A stretch of DNA of 64,000 nt. It comes from Echinicola rosea. GTDB lineage: Bacteria; Bacteroidota; Bacteroidia; Cytophagales; Cyclobacteriaceae. Under the pieces are notes generated by a model. The model saw only the letters and a program-made list of their open reading frames with translations, had not been told where the DNA came from and ran no database searches. The stretch is from NCBI RefSeq assembly GCF_005281475.1, contig NZ_CP040106.1, forward strand, positions 1,617,501 to 1,681,500. The letters run 5' to 3'. A program made the position numbers and the translations under genes. The stretch's first letter is position 1, and every line of letters starts with the position of its first letter. Shown in pieces: positions 1-8,633 of this stretch.

Positions 1-114
1 ATTGGATCTGATCCATTCTTTCAGCTGTTCCAGTTTTTTGGTTCTGGCAGAAAGTGCCGATTGTTGGTTTTTTATAGCTTTTTCCTTTTGGATATCAACA
101 GTTTTTGGGATCAT
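1..114 (-). CDS. 5' end of an unidentified gene, cut by the window edge
   Basis: Reading the reverse strand from the ATG at 114 gives 38 open codons to the window edge, beginning MIPKTVDIQKEKAIKNQQSA and rich in Lys, Gln and Glu, as in a helical or coiled-coil N-terminus. An in-frame stop at 139-141 limits the start to this ATG. The composition looks more protein-like than the forward frame over the same bases, which is rich in Ser, Phe and Cys. The family is not recognised. An AT-rich stretch upstream could carry its promoter and that of the divergent adhesin gene. Confidence 0.4.
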   Translation of the reverse strand, partial: MIPKTVDIQKEKAIKNQQSALSARTKKLEQLKEWIRSN

Positions 115-480
115 GGGATCAGATTTCTTGTTTGAATTTCAGCCCTTTAGGTACTGTTGTACAAGATATAAAATAAACTCCAAACAGATAATATCGTGAG
201 GGATGATTGTGAAAAAATCAAATTTTATAAATTTTTAATTATATTTTTAAATACATTAAAATTATTTTTGTTTATATAAAAATGTATTTCAATTAAAAAT
301 AAATGCTGTTTGTTTTGTTAGGTATTGTAATTAATTGCATATTTACATCAAATAAATGTATTTGAAATGCAGTAAACAATGGTGATTGTGTTTTGGCTAT
401 GTTTGTGACAGGAGGTTCCTCTTTTACTACATTTTTGAACCTGACAATTTTAAAAGAACTACGATAAACTCTACTTATTT
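115..480. other. AT-rich divergent intergenic region
   Basis: No gene was seen here. The stretch is very AT-rich, especially about 205-320. It contains TATTTTTG at 263-270, which fits the Bacteroidota -7 pattern TAnnTTTG, but no convincing -33 TTG lies at the right distance. It probably holds the promoter of the adhesin gene and perhaps of the reverse-strand gene. Confidence 0.4.
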
Positions 481-2637
481 ATGAAAGCACTTTTATCCAG
501 CTTTTTGTTTTGGGCTGCATGCTGCTTTGCTCATGTGGCTGTTGGATTTGGTCATGACCCCGTGGAAGGCCCCAGGAATCCATTTGGGGAAGACGTCCAT
601 CTCCTTTTAGAAAAGACGGGGCATTATGAAGATAGTAATGAGGATGGAGAATTTAGTGCTGGCGACACGGTTTTTTATTCTTTTTTGATTAAGAACGTCT
701 GTACTGGCACGATAGATCAGATCAGTGTGCAAGATCCTTTGGCCACCGTCGAAGGAGAGCCGATTACCTTGTCGCCTGGAGAAGAAAACGGAACGGCTTT
801 CTCCGCTTATCATGTGCTTTCCCAAGAAGATGTGGATGCAGGAGAATTTAAGAATAAAGCTACCGTTTCCGGAAAATTGCCTTCAGGAGAAGTGACGACG
901 GCAGAAGATGAGGATATTCAGGATATTTATGTGAAAGGCTCCATCAAGCTGGAAAAAACGGGGACCTATGAAGATACCAATGGAGACGGTGTGCCCAATG
1001 TCGGCGACCATGTCCATTATTCATTTGTGGTAAAAAACAGCTGTCATGCCACTTTATACGATGTGGTAGTAGTGGATCCGCTAGTGGAGGTAAGCGGAGG
1101 CCCGGTCATGTTGGCTCCGGGAGAAAAGGACAGGACGACCTTTACAGGGACGTATGCGCTTACACAGACCGATATTGATGCGGGCACCCTGGTAAATACT
1201 GCTACTGCGACGGGAAGAAATTCCCACGGGGAAGTCATCTTGGATAAAGATGAGGATACACAGTTTTTTGAGGTCAGTGGTGCTGTCAAGTTAAAGAAAG
1301 TAGGTGAATACCAAGATAGCAATGGTGATGGATATGCCAGCCCAGGGGATCAAATCCTGTACACTTTTGAAGTGAAAAACAGCTGTCATGTTACCCTAAA
1401 AAATGTCCACATTGTGGATCCCTTGGTAGCGGTTTCTGGTGGCCCGATTACCTTGGCTCCGGGGGAAAAGGATAAGACTACTTTTAAGGCTATTTACACC
1501 ATTACCCAGGAAGATGTGGATCGTGGCAAAGTGGTGAACGAAGCCACAGCGACAGGGGAAAATCCACAAGGAGAGCCGATTACTGACTGCGATACCTATA
1601 CCGTACTTTTGGAAGGGCCTGATCAGACCGTTATGTTTGAGCTGACCAAAACCGTGGATGTCACCCAAGCGGTACTGGGGCAGCAATTGACCTATACCAT
1701 ATCCATTACGAATACTAGCCAAATAGAGGTTAAGGACATCACGGTCACTGATCACTTGCCGGGAGAATTGACCTTGATATCTTCTTCACTGGAGCAGGAA
1801 GTGGGCGGTGGCTGGAGCATTGCGTCTATGGAGCCTGACGAACAATTGGTGATTGAAATAGTCGTAATGGCTACCCAAGTAGGAGAAGCTGTCAATGTCG
1901 TCGAATTGACTGTTGGGGATTGCAGGGTCGAGGCTGAGGCTGAGGCAGTAATCATCACGGACAGAAATGTGGACATGGTCATTTCCAAAACATCTGAAGC
2001 AGCCAAGATTTACCAAGGGGATGAATTTACCTATACTATTATAGTGCAAAACACTGGTGAGGGCCAAGCTACTGAGGTTCTGATCGTAGATCAGCTCCCT
2101 GAGCTGGTGAGCTATGTTGGCAGTTCGTACCTGCTTTCTACCAAGGAAATCGAGCCGCAGCTGTCGCAGGAAGGGAATACACTGCGATGGATCATCGCTG
2201 AATTTCCCGCTGGTGCAAGCATGGCAATTACCCTTACGGTAAAAGCCAATATGCTGGGAGATCTGCTGAACGAGGTGAGTGTAGAAAGTGCGCAAGAAGA
2301 TGTGAACCCGGCTGACAATACCGATAGCGATGTGAATACCATAGCAGAGTTTTTCATTCCCAATGTCTTTACGCCCGGTACCAAGGATAACATCAACGAT
2401 TATTTTATGATCCGTGAATTGCAGCAATTTACCCGAAACCGTATCGTGATCATGAACCGCTTGGGTGATCATGTCTTCGAAAAGGAAAATTATCAAAATG
2501 ATTGGGACGCTGAAGGGCTCAATGGCGGCGCTTATTTCTACGTCTTACAAGTAACCGACGCCCAAGGTGATCCACATGTATTCAAGGGATGGGTGCAAGT
2601 GATCAAATCTACCACTTCCAGTCAAACCGAACGATAA
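481..2637 (+). CDS. Secreted repeat adhesin with DUF11-like domains and a gliding-associated C-terminal domain
   Basis: Predicted 718-residue surface or secreted protein. Residues 1-22 form a signal peptide. Three tandem repeats start at residues 43, 157 and 271, an exact 114-residue period, each with an acidic loop of the form DxNxDGxxxxGD (DTNGDGVPNVGD in the second) that resembles a calcium site, and a cysteine in KNxC. Two DUF11-type beta-sandwich domains follow at about 384-495 and 496-615. The last ~90 residues (FFIPNVFTPGTKDNINDYF onward) match the gliding motility-associated C-terminal domain used for type IX secretion. The next gene encodes PorP/SprF, the usual partner of this C-terminal class. 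The ligand is unknown; adhesion is inferred from architecture. Confidence 0.85.
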   Translation: MKALLSSFLFWAACCFAHVAVGFGHDPVEGPRNPFGEDVHLLLEKTGHYEDSNEDGEFSAGDTVFYSFLIKNVCTGTIDQISVQDPLATVEGEPITLSPGEENGTAFSAYHVLSQEDVDAGEFKNKATVSGKLPSGEVTTAEDEDIQDIYVKGSIKLEKTGTYEDTNGDGVPNVGDHVHYSFVVKNSCHATLYDVVVVDPLVEVSGGPVMLAPGEKDRTTFTGTYALTQTDIDAGTLVNTATATGRNSHGEVILDKDEDTQFFEVSGAVKLKKVGEYQDSNGDGYASPGDQILYTFEVKNSCHVTLKNVHIVDPLVAVSGGPITLAPGEKDKTTFKAIYTITQEDVDRGKVVNEATATGENPQGEPITDCDTYTVLLEGPDQTVMFELTKTVDVTQAVLGQQLTYTISITNTSQIEVKDITVTDHLPGELTLISSSLEQEVGGGWSIASMEPDEQLVIEIVVMATQVGEAVNVVELTVGDCRVEAEAEAVIITDRNVDMVISKTSEAAKIYQGDEFTYTIIVQNTGEGQATEVLIVDQLPELVSYVGSSYLLSTKEIEPQLSQEGNTLRWIIAEFPAGASMAITLTVKANMLGDLLNEVSVESAQEDVNPADNTDSDVNTIAEFFIPNVFTPGTKDNINDYFMIRELQQFTRNRIVIMNRLGDHVFEKENYQNDWDAEGLNGGAYFYVLQVTDAQGDPHVFKGWVQVIKSTTSSQTER
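607..1632 (+). repeat. Three in-frame 342-bp coding repeats
   Basis: The adhesin contains three copies of a 114-codon unit starting at 607, 949 and 1291. Shared residues include LEKTG/LKKVG at each start, DxNxDG, a KNxC cysteine, VDPL or QDPL, and LAPGEK or LSPGEE. The copies differ at many positions, so this is an old protein-level repeat and not a recent DNA duplication. Confidence 0.85.
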
Positions 2638-2648
2638 CCATACCAATC

Positions 2649-3626
2649 ATGAGAAAGATTTTTACAGTATATAGTCTGTGCCTTTTTGCATGGGCTTTCC
2701 TTAGCGGTAGTGAAGGGCAAGCCCAGCAGCTGCCCCAGTTTAGCCAATATATTTTCAATGGCCTGACGATAAATCCTGCTTATGCAGGTTACAAGGGCGT
2801 GCCTTATATCCAGTCGTCTTATCGTAGCCAATGGTCTGATTTTCCTGGAGCTCCCAAGACCTTTTCACTGTCAGCCGATCTAAGCGCCAATGAAGGCACA
2901 ATGGGGTTTGGGGCGTCTATTTTATCCGACAAGCTTGGCCCCACGTCCACTTTCTCGGCACTGTTGACATATGCCTATAGGGTGCAGACTGGCTACGATT
3001 CGTTTTTGAGTTTTGGAATTAGCGGAGGGGTTTCGGAATATGCCGTGGACGGGACAATGCTGAGTCCTGACCAAGGGAATGATCCAGATATCCCTGCGGG
3101 CAAAGTAAATACCTTTACTCCAAATATGAATACGGGGGTTTTCTTTCATACATCAAGGTTCTATGCAGGACTTAGTATGTTTAATATGATTGGTAGAAAA
3201 GCCCTTGAAAGAGAGGATATATCCCTGGCATATCATGATTTTCACTACTACCTCACGGCAGGAACGATGATTTATATTTCCGATGATGTACAGTTTAAGC
3301 CTTCCGTGCTGATCAAGGAGGCCAAAGGAAGCCCTACCAATTACGATATCAATGGAATGGTACTGCTGATGGAACGGCTGTGGTTGGGAGCCTCTTACCG
3401 GTCAAACTTGGGGAATGGCAATAAAAATTTGCAAGAAAACCTCAATAATCGAAATGCAATAGCTGCAATTGTGGAAATCTTTGCAACTAAACAACTTAGA
3501 ATAGGGTATTCCTATGATCATAATGTAAATATTTTGAGTAACTTAAGGAATAATTCCCATGAAATTTCGGTGGGATATTATATTATTCCTGGAGATGTTA
3601 GAGTACATAACCCAAGATGGTTTTAA
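2649..3626 (+). CDS. Type IX secretion PorP/SprF family outer-membrane protein
   Basis: This 325-residue protein has a signal peptide (MRKIFTVYSLCLFAWAFLSG, cleaved near GQAQQ) and the family opening QQLPQFSQYIFNGLTINPAY, followed by an aromatic, Gly-rich barrel-like sequence. PorP/SprF proteins are outer-membrane components that handle or anchor substrates carrying the gliding-type C-terminal domain. The ATG at 2649 is chosen because it gives a proper signal peptide; an in-frame ATG at 2589 would lie inside the adhesin gene. It starts 11 bases after the adhesin stop, and the PorE-like gene follows at once, so the three are probably one operon. The link to the adjacent adhesin is inferred from position. 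Confidence 0.92.
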   Translation: MRKIFTVYSLCLFAWAFLSGSEGQAQQLPQFSQYIFNGLTINPAYAGYKGVPYIQSSYRSQWSDFPGAPKTFSLSADLSANEGTMGFGASILSDKLGPTSTFSALLTYAYRVQTGYDSFLSFGISGGVSEYAVDGTMLSPDQGNDPDIPAGKVNTFTPNMNTGVFFHTSRFYAGLSMFNMIGRKALEREDISLAYHDFHYYLTAGTMIYISDDVQFKPSVLIKEAKGSPTNYDINGMVLLMERLWLGASYRSNLGNGNKNLQENLNNRNAIAAIVEIFATKQLRIGYSYDHNVNILSNLRNNSHEISVGYYIIPGDVRVHNPRWF

Positions 3627-3628
3627 GC

Positions 3629-6313
3629 ATGAACAAGATTTTTAAAGCAGCATTTGTCATCATTTTTGCGTTGCTGGTGTACGGAAGGAGTCATGGCCAG
3701 CAAGCACTTTTGCGGTATGCGGATAAAGAATATGGGCTATTGCATTACCAAGAATCCGCCGAGGCTTATGAGCGGGCTTACGAAAAGCGCGGAAAATACC
3801 GGGCTGCCAAAGGAGCGGCCATCAGCCACGAAAAGATGAACGATTATCAGTCCGCCTATGAGTGGTGGGAGAAGGTCGTTGGTTTTGAAGAAGCCGTGAC
3901 GGAGGATTATGTGCATTTTGCAGCAGCAGCCAATTATGAAGGTAAGCTCGATAAGGTAAAGTCCGCACTGGACACCTTGCCATACCGAGAAGGGCTGGAT
4001 GCCTTAAATTTGGATTCCCTACAGTACTGGTACGCCTCGACTTCAGAAATGGCGTTGGAGCCTGTGAAAGGGATCAACAGCAGTGCTTCCGATTATGGCT
4101 TGGTGGTAGATGCCCATGGTAATATGTACTTTACTTCTGATCGGGGCAAAACGGGCAATTCTAAAAAAGCAGCGATACGCTTTGACCTGTCTGAAGGGAT
4201 GGATGAGGACATTTATGAATGGACGGGAAGGGACTTTCTTCATGTTTATAAAGCTGACAGTACAGGGGCTATTCGTTCCTTGGAATTGCCCGTGCCGGAC
4301 AGTTACCACTTTGCAGATCCATTTTTTGTGGATGATGGCAACACGGTCTTCTATACGGTTACCCGAAAGATCAAGCGCCAAAATGGAAAAAAAATCAAAC
4401 CTGCTAATCGCGTAAATCCAGAGATGGATTATGGTCAGCAGGCAGATGCTTATGTTGATTATCATTCGGAATTGTACTTTAGCCATGTCGGCAAGGACGG
4501 GAAGTTTGCTGATTATACGCCTGTTCCTTGGAATGATGCTATTGGATATTCCGTGATCACACCATTTGTGGATGAAGAAGCAGGGAAATTATATTTCGCT
4601 TCAGATATGCCAGGAGGTTTTGGGGGATATGATATTTATGAGGTGAGTTTTGATGAGGATTTTAATTTTGGCACCCCCAGAAATGTGGGTGAGCTGATCA
4701 ATAGTGCTGGAGATGAGCGAGATCCATTTTTGATGGATGATACATTTTATTTTTCATCCAACGGTCATTTTGGCTTGGGAGGCTTTGACCTGTTTAGTGC
4801 GGGCTACCGGGAAGGTGACTTTTCGGGGTTGAAAAACCTCGGGATTCCTTATAATTCGCCACGCGATGATTTTGGGTTTTTGTTGGTTGAAGGCGGTAAA
4901 ATGTACCTTTCCAGTGATCGCATTGGTGGTGAAGGGCTGGATGATATCTACAGCATGCAGGCGATGTTGATGCGTTTCCTGGGTAGAGTGGTGGATTGTG
5001 ATGGGGCATTGGTCAGTGATGGCTTTATGGCCGAGATGATCAAGAAGGATGAGCAGCGAGCATTAACGCTCGATCAGGAAACGGCAGGTGAAATCAAGCG
5101 TGACTTGGAGCCTGGGGAGGATTATAGCTTGAAGATCAGCAAGCGCGGTTATTTTCCCGTTTATGACGATCAGATCAAGGCGGAAGCTGAAGATGGACTG
5201 GTCGAGCGGGAGTACACGCTTGTTCCCATACCCTATCAAAGGACGGTATTCGTGGACTTGGTGTATTACGACCTTGATAAGGCCGTCATTCGATCCGATG
5301 CCATGCCGGTATTGGATCAAGTGGCCGAGTTGATGGCTTCCCAGTCGTATTTGGATTTGCAGGTACGATCCCACACTGATGCCCGTGCATCCAATGAGTA
5401 CAATGAGAAGCTCAGTAACTCTCGCGCCGATGCTGTAGCCGCTTATTTGGAGCAGAAAGGGATTTCGTCAGAGCGGGTTCATGAGGCTTGGTATGGAGAG
5501 GAAGAATTGATCAATGATTGTGGTGATGGTCAGCCCTGCCCAGAATGGAAGCATCAGCTAAATCGCCGAAGTGAGTTGGTGCTGATGGCGTTTTCTGAGG
5601 AGGGCAAAGAGTATGAACTGCCTGCTGACCTGAAGGACCTTTGTGAGGAACCTAATTTGGGCGTGACGATGGATGTGCCAACGATTTATTTTGATTTTGA
5701 TAAATACACCCTTCGCCCGAATAGCATTTCGCAGTTGGACCGGGTGGCCCTGCTGATGAGGGAGCGTCCGGCGATGGAGTTGGCATTGGCTGGTCATACT
5801 GATATTAGAGGTTCGGAAAGCTATAATGAAGTACTGTCCGAGCACCGTGCGGAGGTCGTACGGGATTACTTGGTGGCTTTGGGGATTGATGCCGATAGGA
5901 TTTCCTACAAATGGTATGGCAAGACACAGCCAGTCCACGATTGTAGTGAGCAACCGTGCTCTGAGGCCGATCACCAGCTCAACCGCCGAACAGAAATCAT
6001 GCTGATGCTGGATGGGGTAAATATCAATGATGCCCCTGATTCCATGTCCGGCGGAGAAGAAGCGGCTGCCATGCCACTGGCCACTGATGGGATTTACCTG
6101 ATTTCTGGGGTGTTTAGTACTGTAGATAATGCATCAGAGCATCTGGATGATCTTGGCCGGAAAGGTTTTGGCCAAGCAAAATACTTTTATAATCCCGATG
6201 ATCAGCTCTTTTACTGCTATGTGACTACGTTTGACAGCTTTCATGCTGCTTCCAAGGGCTTGGAGCAGTATAAATCTGACGGGCTGGAAAATGTCTGGGT
6301 AAAGAAGATGTAG
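3629..6313 (+). CDS. PorE-like TPR/PD40/double-OmpA/SPOR protein
   Basis: Predicted cell-envelope protein of 894 residues. The ATG at 3629 gives the signal peptide MNKIFKAAFVIIFALLVYG; an in-frame ATG at 3617 overlaps the porP stop. Domains in order: TPR-like helices (about 25-130); PD40/WD40-like propeller repeats (about 145-445) with motifs such as YFASDMPGGFGGYDIYEV and YFSSNGHFGLGGFDLF; a carboxypeptidase-regulatory-like beta domain (about 450-530); an OmpA peptidoglycan-binding domain (about 535-650); a second OmpA domain (about 680-800); and a SPOR-like tail (about 825-894). PorE, which tethers the type IX machine to peptidoglycan, has the TPR-propeller-CRD-OmpA order but normally one OmpA domain. 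The extra OmpA and the tail are unusual. Confidence 0.88.
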   Translation: MNKIFKAAFVIIFALLVYGRSHGQQALLRYADKEYGLLHYQESAEAYERAYEKRGKYRAAKGAAISHEKMNDYQSAYEWWEKVVGFEEAVTEDYVHFAAAANYEGKLDKVKSALDTLPYREGLDALNLDSLQYWYASTSEMALEPVKGINSSASDYGLVVDAHGNMYFTSDRGKTGNSKKAAIRFDLSEGMDEDIYEWTGRDFLHVYKADSTGAIRSLELPVPDSYHFADPFFVDDGNTVFYTVTRKIKRQNGKKIKPANRVNPEMDYGQQADAYVDYHSELYFSHVGKDGKFADYTPVPWNDAIGYSVITPFVDEEAGKLYFASDMPGGFGGYDIYEVSFDEDFNFGTPRNVGELINSAGDERDPFLMDDTFYFSSNGHFGLGGFDLFSAGYREGDFSGLKNLGIPYNSPRDDFGFLLVEGGKMYLSSDRIGGEGLDDIYSMQAMLMRFLGRVVDCDGALVSDGFMAEMIKKDEQRALTLDQETAGEIKRDLEPGEDYSLKISKRGYFPVYDDQIKAEAEDGLVEREYTLVPIPYQRTVFVDLVYYDLDKAVIRSDAMPVLDQVAELMASQSYLDLQVRSHTDARASNEYNEKLSNSRADAVAAYLEQKGISSERVHEAWYGEEELINDCGDGQPCPEWKHQLNRRSELVLMAFSEEGKEYELPADLKDLCEEPNLGVTMDVPTIYFDFDKYTLRPNSISQLDRVALLMRERPAMELALAGHTDIRGSESYNEVLSEHRAEVVRDYLVALGIDADRISYKWYGKTQPVHDCSEQPCSEADHQLNRRTEIMLMLDGVNINDAPDSMSGGEEAAAMPLATDGIYLISGVFSTVDNASEHLDDLGRKGFGQAKYFYNPDDQLFYCYVTTFDSFHAASKGLEQYKSDGLENVWVKKM

Positions 6314-6812
6314 CTTATTGTTAAAATAAAGACGGCACTAGGGGTTATCTGATCTGCAAATCAACTCATCATTATTTCAGTCTATCCTGATTATTTGGCG
6401 AGATAGGCTACTGCGATTCCCAACGCACAAATCGGGGCAACGTGCCAGTGGCATGGATGATGGCTATGCCTACGCGAAAATTGTTTCCTTTCAATAATAC
6501 TGCGTTGCCCCTGATGTACCTATGGCAATTTAAAATTGAATCCGTACCTGCTACTGTTATCGAACTTTCATGCCTAAGGCATGGACTGCCTTGGATACAA
6601 ACAGGCCTTAGAATACAGGCAGGTTTAATATGACGTCAGGAACATTTTTTTAAAATACATTACCCGAGTAGAGGTTTTTGCACTGGTATTACAGAAAAAA
6701 TCAGCATTTTGTCATTTTAGACGTATAGATGTCACAAAGTAGACGTGTTTGCGACACTATCGAAACCAAGGAAATGCCCCTAGTTTTGGGAAAAACAAAA
6801 TGTTATTAGGTT
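6314..6812. other. Intergenic region with repeat and candidate operator
   Basis: No convincing gene. Positions 6409-6443 closely match 51372-51405 and so belong to a dispersed repeat. At 6570-6625 there are short inverted CAAGGCAG/CTGCCTTG-like words. Upstream of the XRE gene are two direct repeats, listed separately. The short ORF at 6442-6633 looks non-coding. Confidence 0.5.
6718..6760. promoter_or_regulatory. Direct repeats TAGACGT, candidate operator
   Basis: TAGACGT occurs at 6718-6724 and 6740-6746, 22 bases apart (about two helical turns). Each copy is followed after five bases by a related word (TGTCACA and CGACACT). The pair lies about 70 bases before the XRE-type regulator, which fits binding of a dimer on one DNA face and autoregulation. 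Inferred from spacing and position only. Confidence 0.45.
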
Positions 6813-7433
6813 ATGGAAGACAACAGTATTTCAGCAAAATTAAAAGGACTTAGGTCAAGTAAAGGGATTTCTCAGGAGTTGCTGGCAGAAGAGGCGGGAG
6901 TAAGCTTGAGAACAGTCCAGCGCATAGAGAGCGGTACTTCAAAGCCAAGTGGATCCACCTGTCAGCGTTTGGCAGAGGCCTTGGGAATAAGTCCTGATGT
7001 ATTTATTGATCCCAATCTCATAGAAAACACGGATTTTCTAAAAAAGATGAGCTTGTCGGCACTGTCATTTATCCTTTTTCCATTACTGGGGATTTTAGTG
7101 CCATCTGTACTTTGGGTGCTTTACAAGGATAAAGTCAAAGGAATTGATGAGGTAGCACGTCCGCTCATTAATTTTCAAATTACCTGGACACTTTTGTGTG
7201 TGTTGTTTCCTTTTCTAATAATGCCCCTATTGTATGCAATGCTTGAGATAGCTTTGGGCGTGTTTGGCGTGTACGTTGATTTTCCTTTTACCAGTAGGCC
7301 TTTTGAAGCTAAACTAGTGTGGTTTTTGATGTATGTTTACAACGCCACGGTGATAGTCATCAATACCTTTAGGATCCATGACAACAAGGCGATAAAGTAT
7401 TTTCCCACTGTGGAATTTATAAGAGCCAAGTAA
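6813..7433 (+). CDS. XRE-family HTH regulator with C-terminal membrane domain (DUF4870-like)
   Basis: This 206-residue protein combines a Cro/C1-type helix-turn-helix (about residues 8-62, with KGISQELLAEEAGVSLRTVQ) and a C-terminal half of about four hydrophobic segments similar to DUF4870. The arrangement suggests a DNA-binding protein held at the inner membrane that could sense a membrane or ion signal. Spaced TAGACGT repeats upstream are a possible autoregulatory site. TspO follows on the same strand after 147 bases and could be a target, though nothing shows this directly. Signal and regulon are unknown. Confidence 0.82.
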   Translation: MEDNSISAKLKGLRSSKGISQELLAEEAGVSLRTVQRIESGTSKPSGSTCQRLAEALGISPDVFIDPNLIENTDFLKKMSLSALSFILFPLLGILVPSVLWVLYKDKVKGIDEVARPLINFQITWTLLCVLFPFLIMPLLYAMLEIALGVFGVYVDFPFTSRPFEAKLVWFLMYVYNATVIVINTFRIHDNKAIKYFPTVEFIRAK

Positions 7434-7580
7434 TGACCACTGCTGACTTATGAATGACAACTTTTAAGTCATACTCAGGTGAATAGGATCGGACAGGCAG
7501 CCTGATGACCAAACATCGGAAAATGAATGTGACCAAACAATTCTTTATTTAGGCAGTTACACTTTAAAAGCGATTTTAAC

Positions 7581-8081
7581 ATGGATACCACAGGGAACGT
7601 TTCAGGCAAGAAGATCAACTGGCTACATCTATTGCTATTTGTGGCCGCGGCGGTTTTGTTGGGCAGCATTTCGGGCATTGCCAATGCGGGCAACATTACC
7701 ACGTGGTATGCGGATTTACAAAAGCCGCCCTTCAATCCACCAAATTATCTGTTTGGCCCGGTTTGGACGGTGTTGTATGCATTGATGGGGCTAGGGCTGT
7801 ACTTGATCTGGAATGCTCCGAAGTCTGAGAAGAGAAAGAGGACCATTCAAGTTTTTGTGGTGCAGTTTGTGTTAAATTTCTGCTGGAGCTTTATCTTTTT
7901 CTACTTTCACCTGATCGGGTGGGCCGCCATTGAAATCGTCGTACTGCTGGGCATGATCATTTGGATGATCGTGCGCTTCAAGGCTGTCAACAAGTGGGCG
8001 GCGTATTTACAGGTTCCCTACCTGCTTTGGGTAAGCTTTGCTACCTTGCTCAATATCAGTATTTGGTGGCTTAATTCTTGA
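7581..8081 (+). CDS. tspO: TspO/MBR family tryptophan-rich sensory protein
   Basis: Predicted 166-residue integral membrane protein with five membrane segments and many tryptophans, as in TspO, the bacterial relative of the mitochondrial translocator protein that binds porphyrins. Family motifs seen are WYADLQKPPFNPPNYLFGPV after the first segment, LNFCWSFIFF in the middle, and LNISIWWLN at the C-terminus. The length is normal. Its role may be porphyrin or stress handling, but TspO function in Bacteroidota is not settled. It lies between the membrane-bound XRE protein and an SRPBCC protein on the same strand. Confidence 0.93.
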   Translation: MDTTGNVSGKKINWLHLLLFVAAAVLLGSISGIANAGNITTWYADLQKPPFNPPNYLFGPVWTVLYALMGLGLYLIWNAPKSEKRKRTIQVFVVQFVLNFCWSFIFFYFHLIGWAAIEIVVLLGMIIWMIVRFKAVNKWAAYLQVPYLLWVSFATLLNISIWWLNS

Positions 8082-8157
8082 TCTTACAGGGCGTGTTAAT
8101 AAAACTTTCTAACGACTTGCGAAGTTAAGAAGGGGAATAAATCAATAAACCGTTACC

Positions 8158-8625
8158 ATGGGACATTACCAGTTGTTTTCTGAACAAAAAATTCCCGCCA
8201 CAGTCGAGGAGGTTTGGGATTTTATTTCTTCCCCCAAAAACCTGAAGGAAATCACTCCCAACCACATGGGGTTTGATATTACCTCTCCACAGCTGCCCGA
8301 AAAGATGCATCCGGGGATGATCATCAGTTACAAGGTCAGTCCAATGCTGGGGATCAAAATGACTTGGGTGACGGAGATCACGCAGGTGAAGGAAAGAGAA
8401 TTCTTTGTGGATGAGCAACGTATCGGGCCGTATGCGATGTGGCACCATCAGCATCACTTGGTGCCGATAGAAGGCGGGGTGATCATGAAAGATATCGTGA
8501 CATATCAGCCTCCATTTGGGCCTTTGGGGACTATCGCCAATTCCGTTTTTATTCGAAAGCAACTGGACACCATTTTTGCCTACAGGTTTAAGGCGGTAGA
8601 GGAAAAATTCGGAAAGTTTGAATGA
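8158..8625 (+). CDS. SRPBCC (START-like) ligand-binding family protein
   Basis: This 155-residue soluble protein has the SRPBCC pattern: an N-terminal strand followed by PATVEEVWDFISSPKNLKEI, a mid-protein run of beta strands, and a C-terminal amphipathic helix (RFKAVEEKFGKF). Such helix-grip proteins bind hydrophobic ligands; related bacterial proteins are sometimes annotated as cyclase/dehydrase or SulA-linked. A purine-rich ribosome-binding stretch (AAGAAGGGG) lies upstream of the ATG. It is convergent with mnmD, whose stop is 8 bases away. Substrate unknown. Confidence 0.8.
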   Translation: MGHYQLFSEQKIPATVEEVWDFISSPKNLKEITPNHMGFDITSPQLPEKMHPGMIISYKVSPMLGIKMTWVTEITQVKEREFFVDEQRIGPYAMWHHQHHLVPIEGGVIMKDIVTYQPPFGPLGTIANSVFIRKQLDTIFAYRFKAVEEKFGKFE

Positions 8626-8633
8626 GCTTTAGC

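Noticed and set aside
2-199. 65-codon forward ORF at the left edge
   Set aside because: Its composition (many Ser, Phe and Cys) is not protein-like, and the reverse strand over the same bases reads a better helical N-terminus.
607-1632. Regular repeat as a CRISPR or tandem DNA array
   Set aside because: The unit is 342 bases and in frame; it is a protein repeat within the adhesin. No short-repeat/spacer array was seen anywhere in the window.
1786-2496. 236-codon reverse ORF inside the adhesin gene
   Set aside because: Antisense to the conserved adhesin coding sequence; no recognisable motif and no start context.
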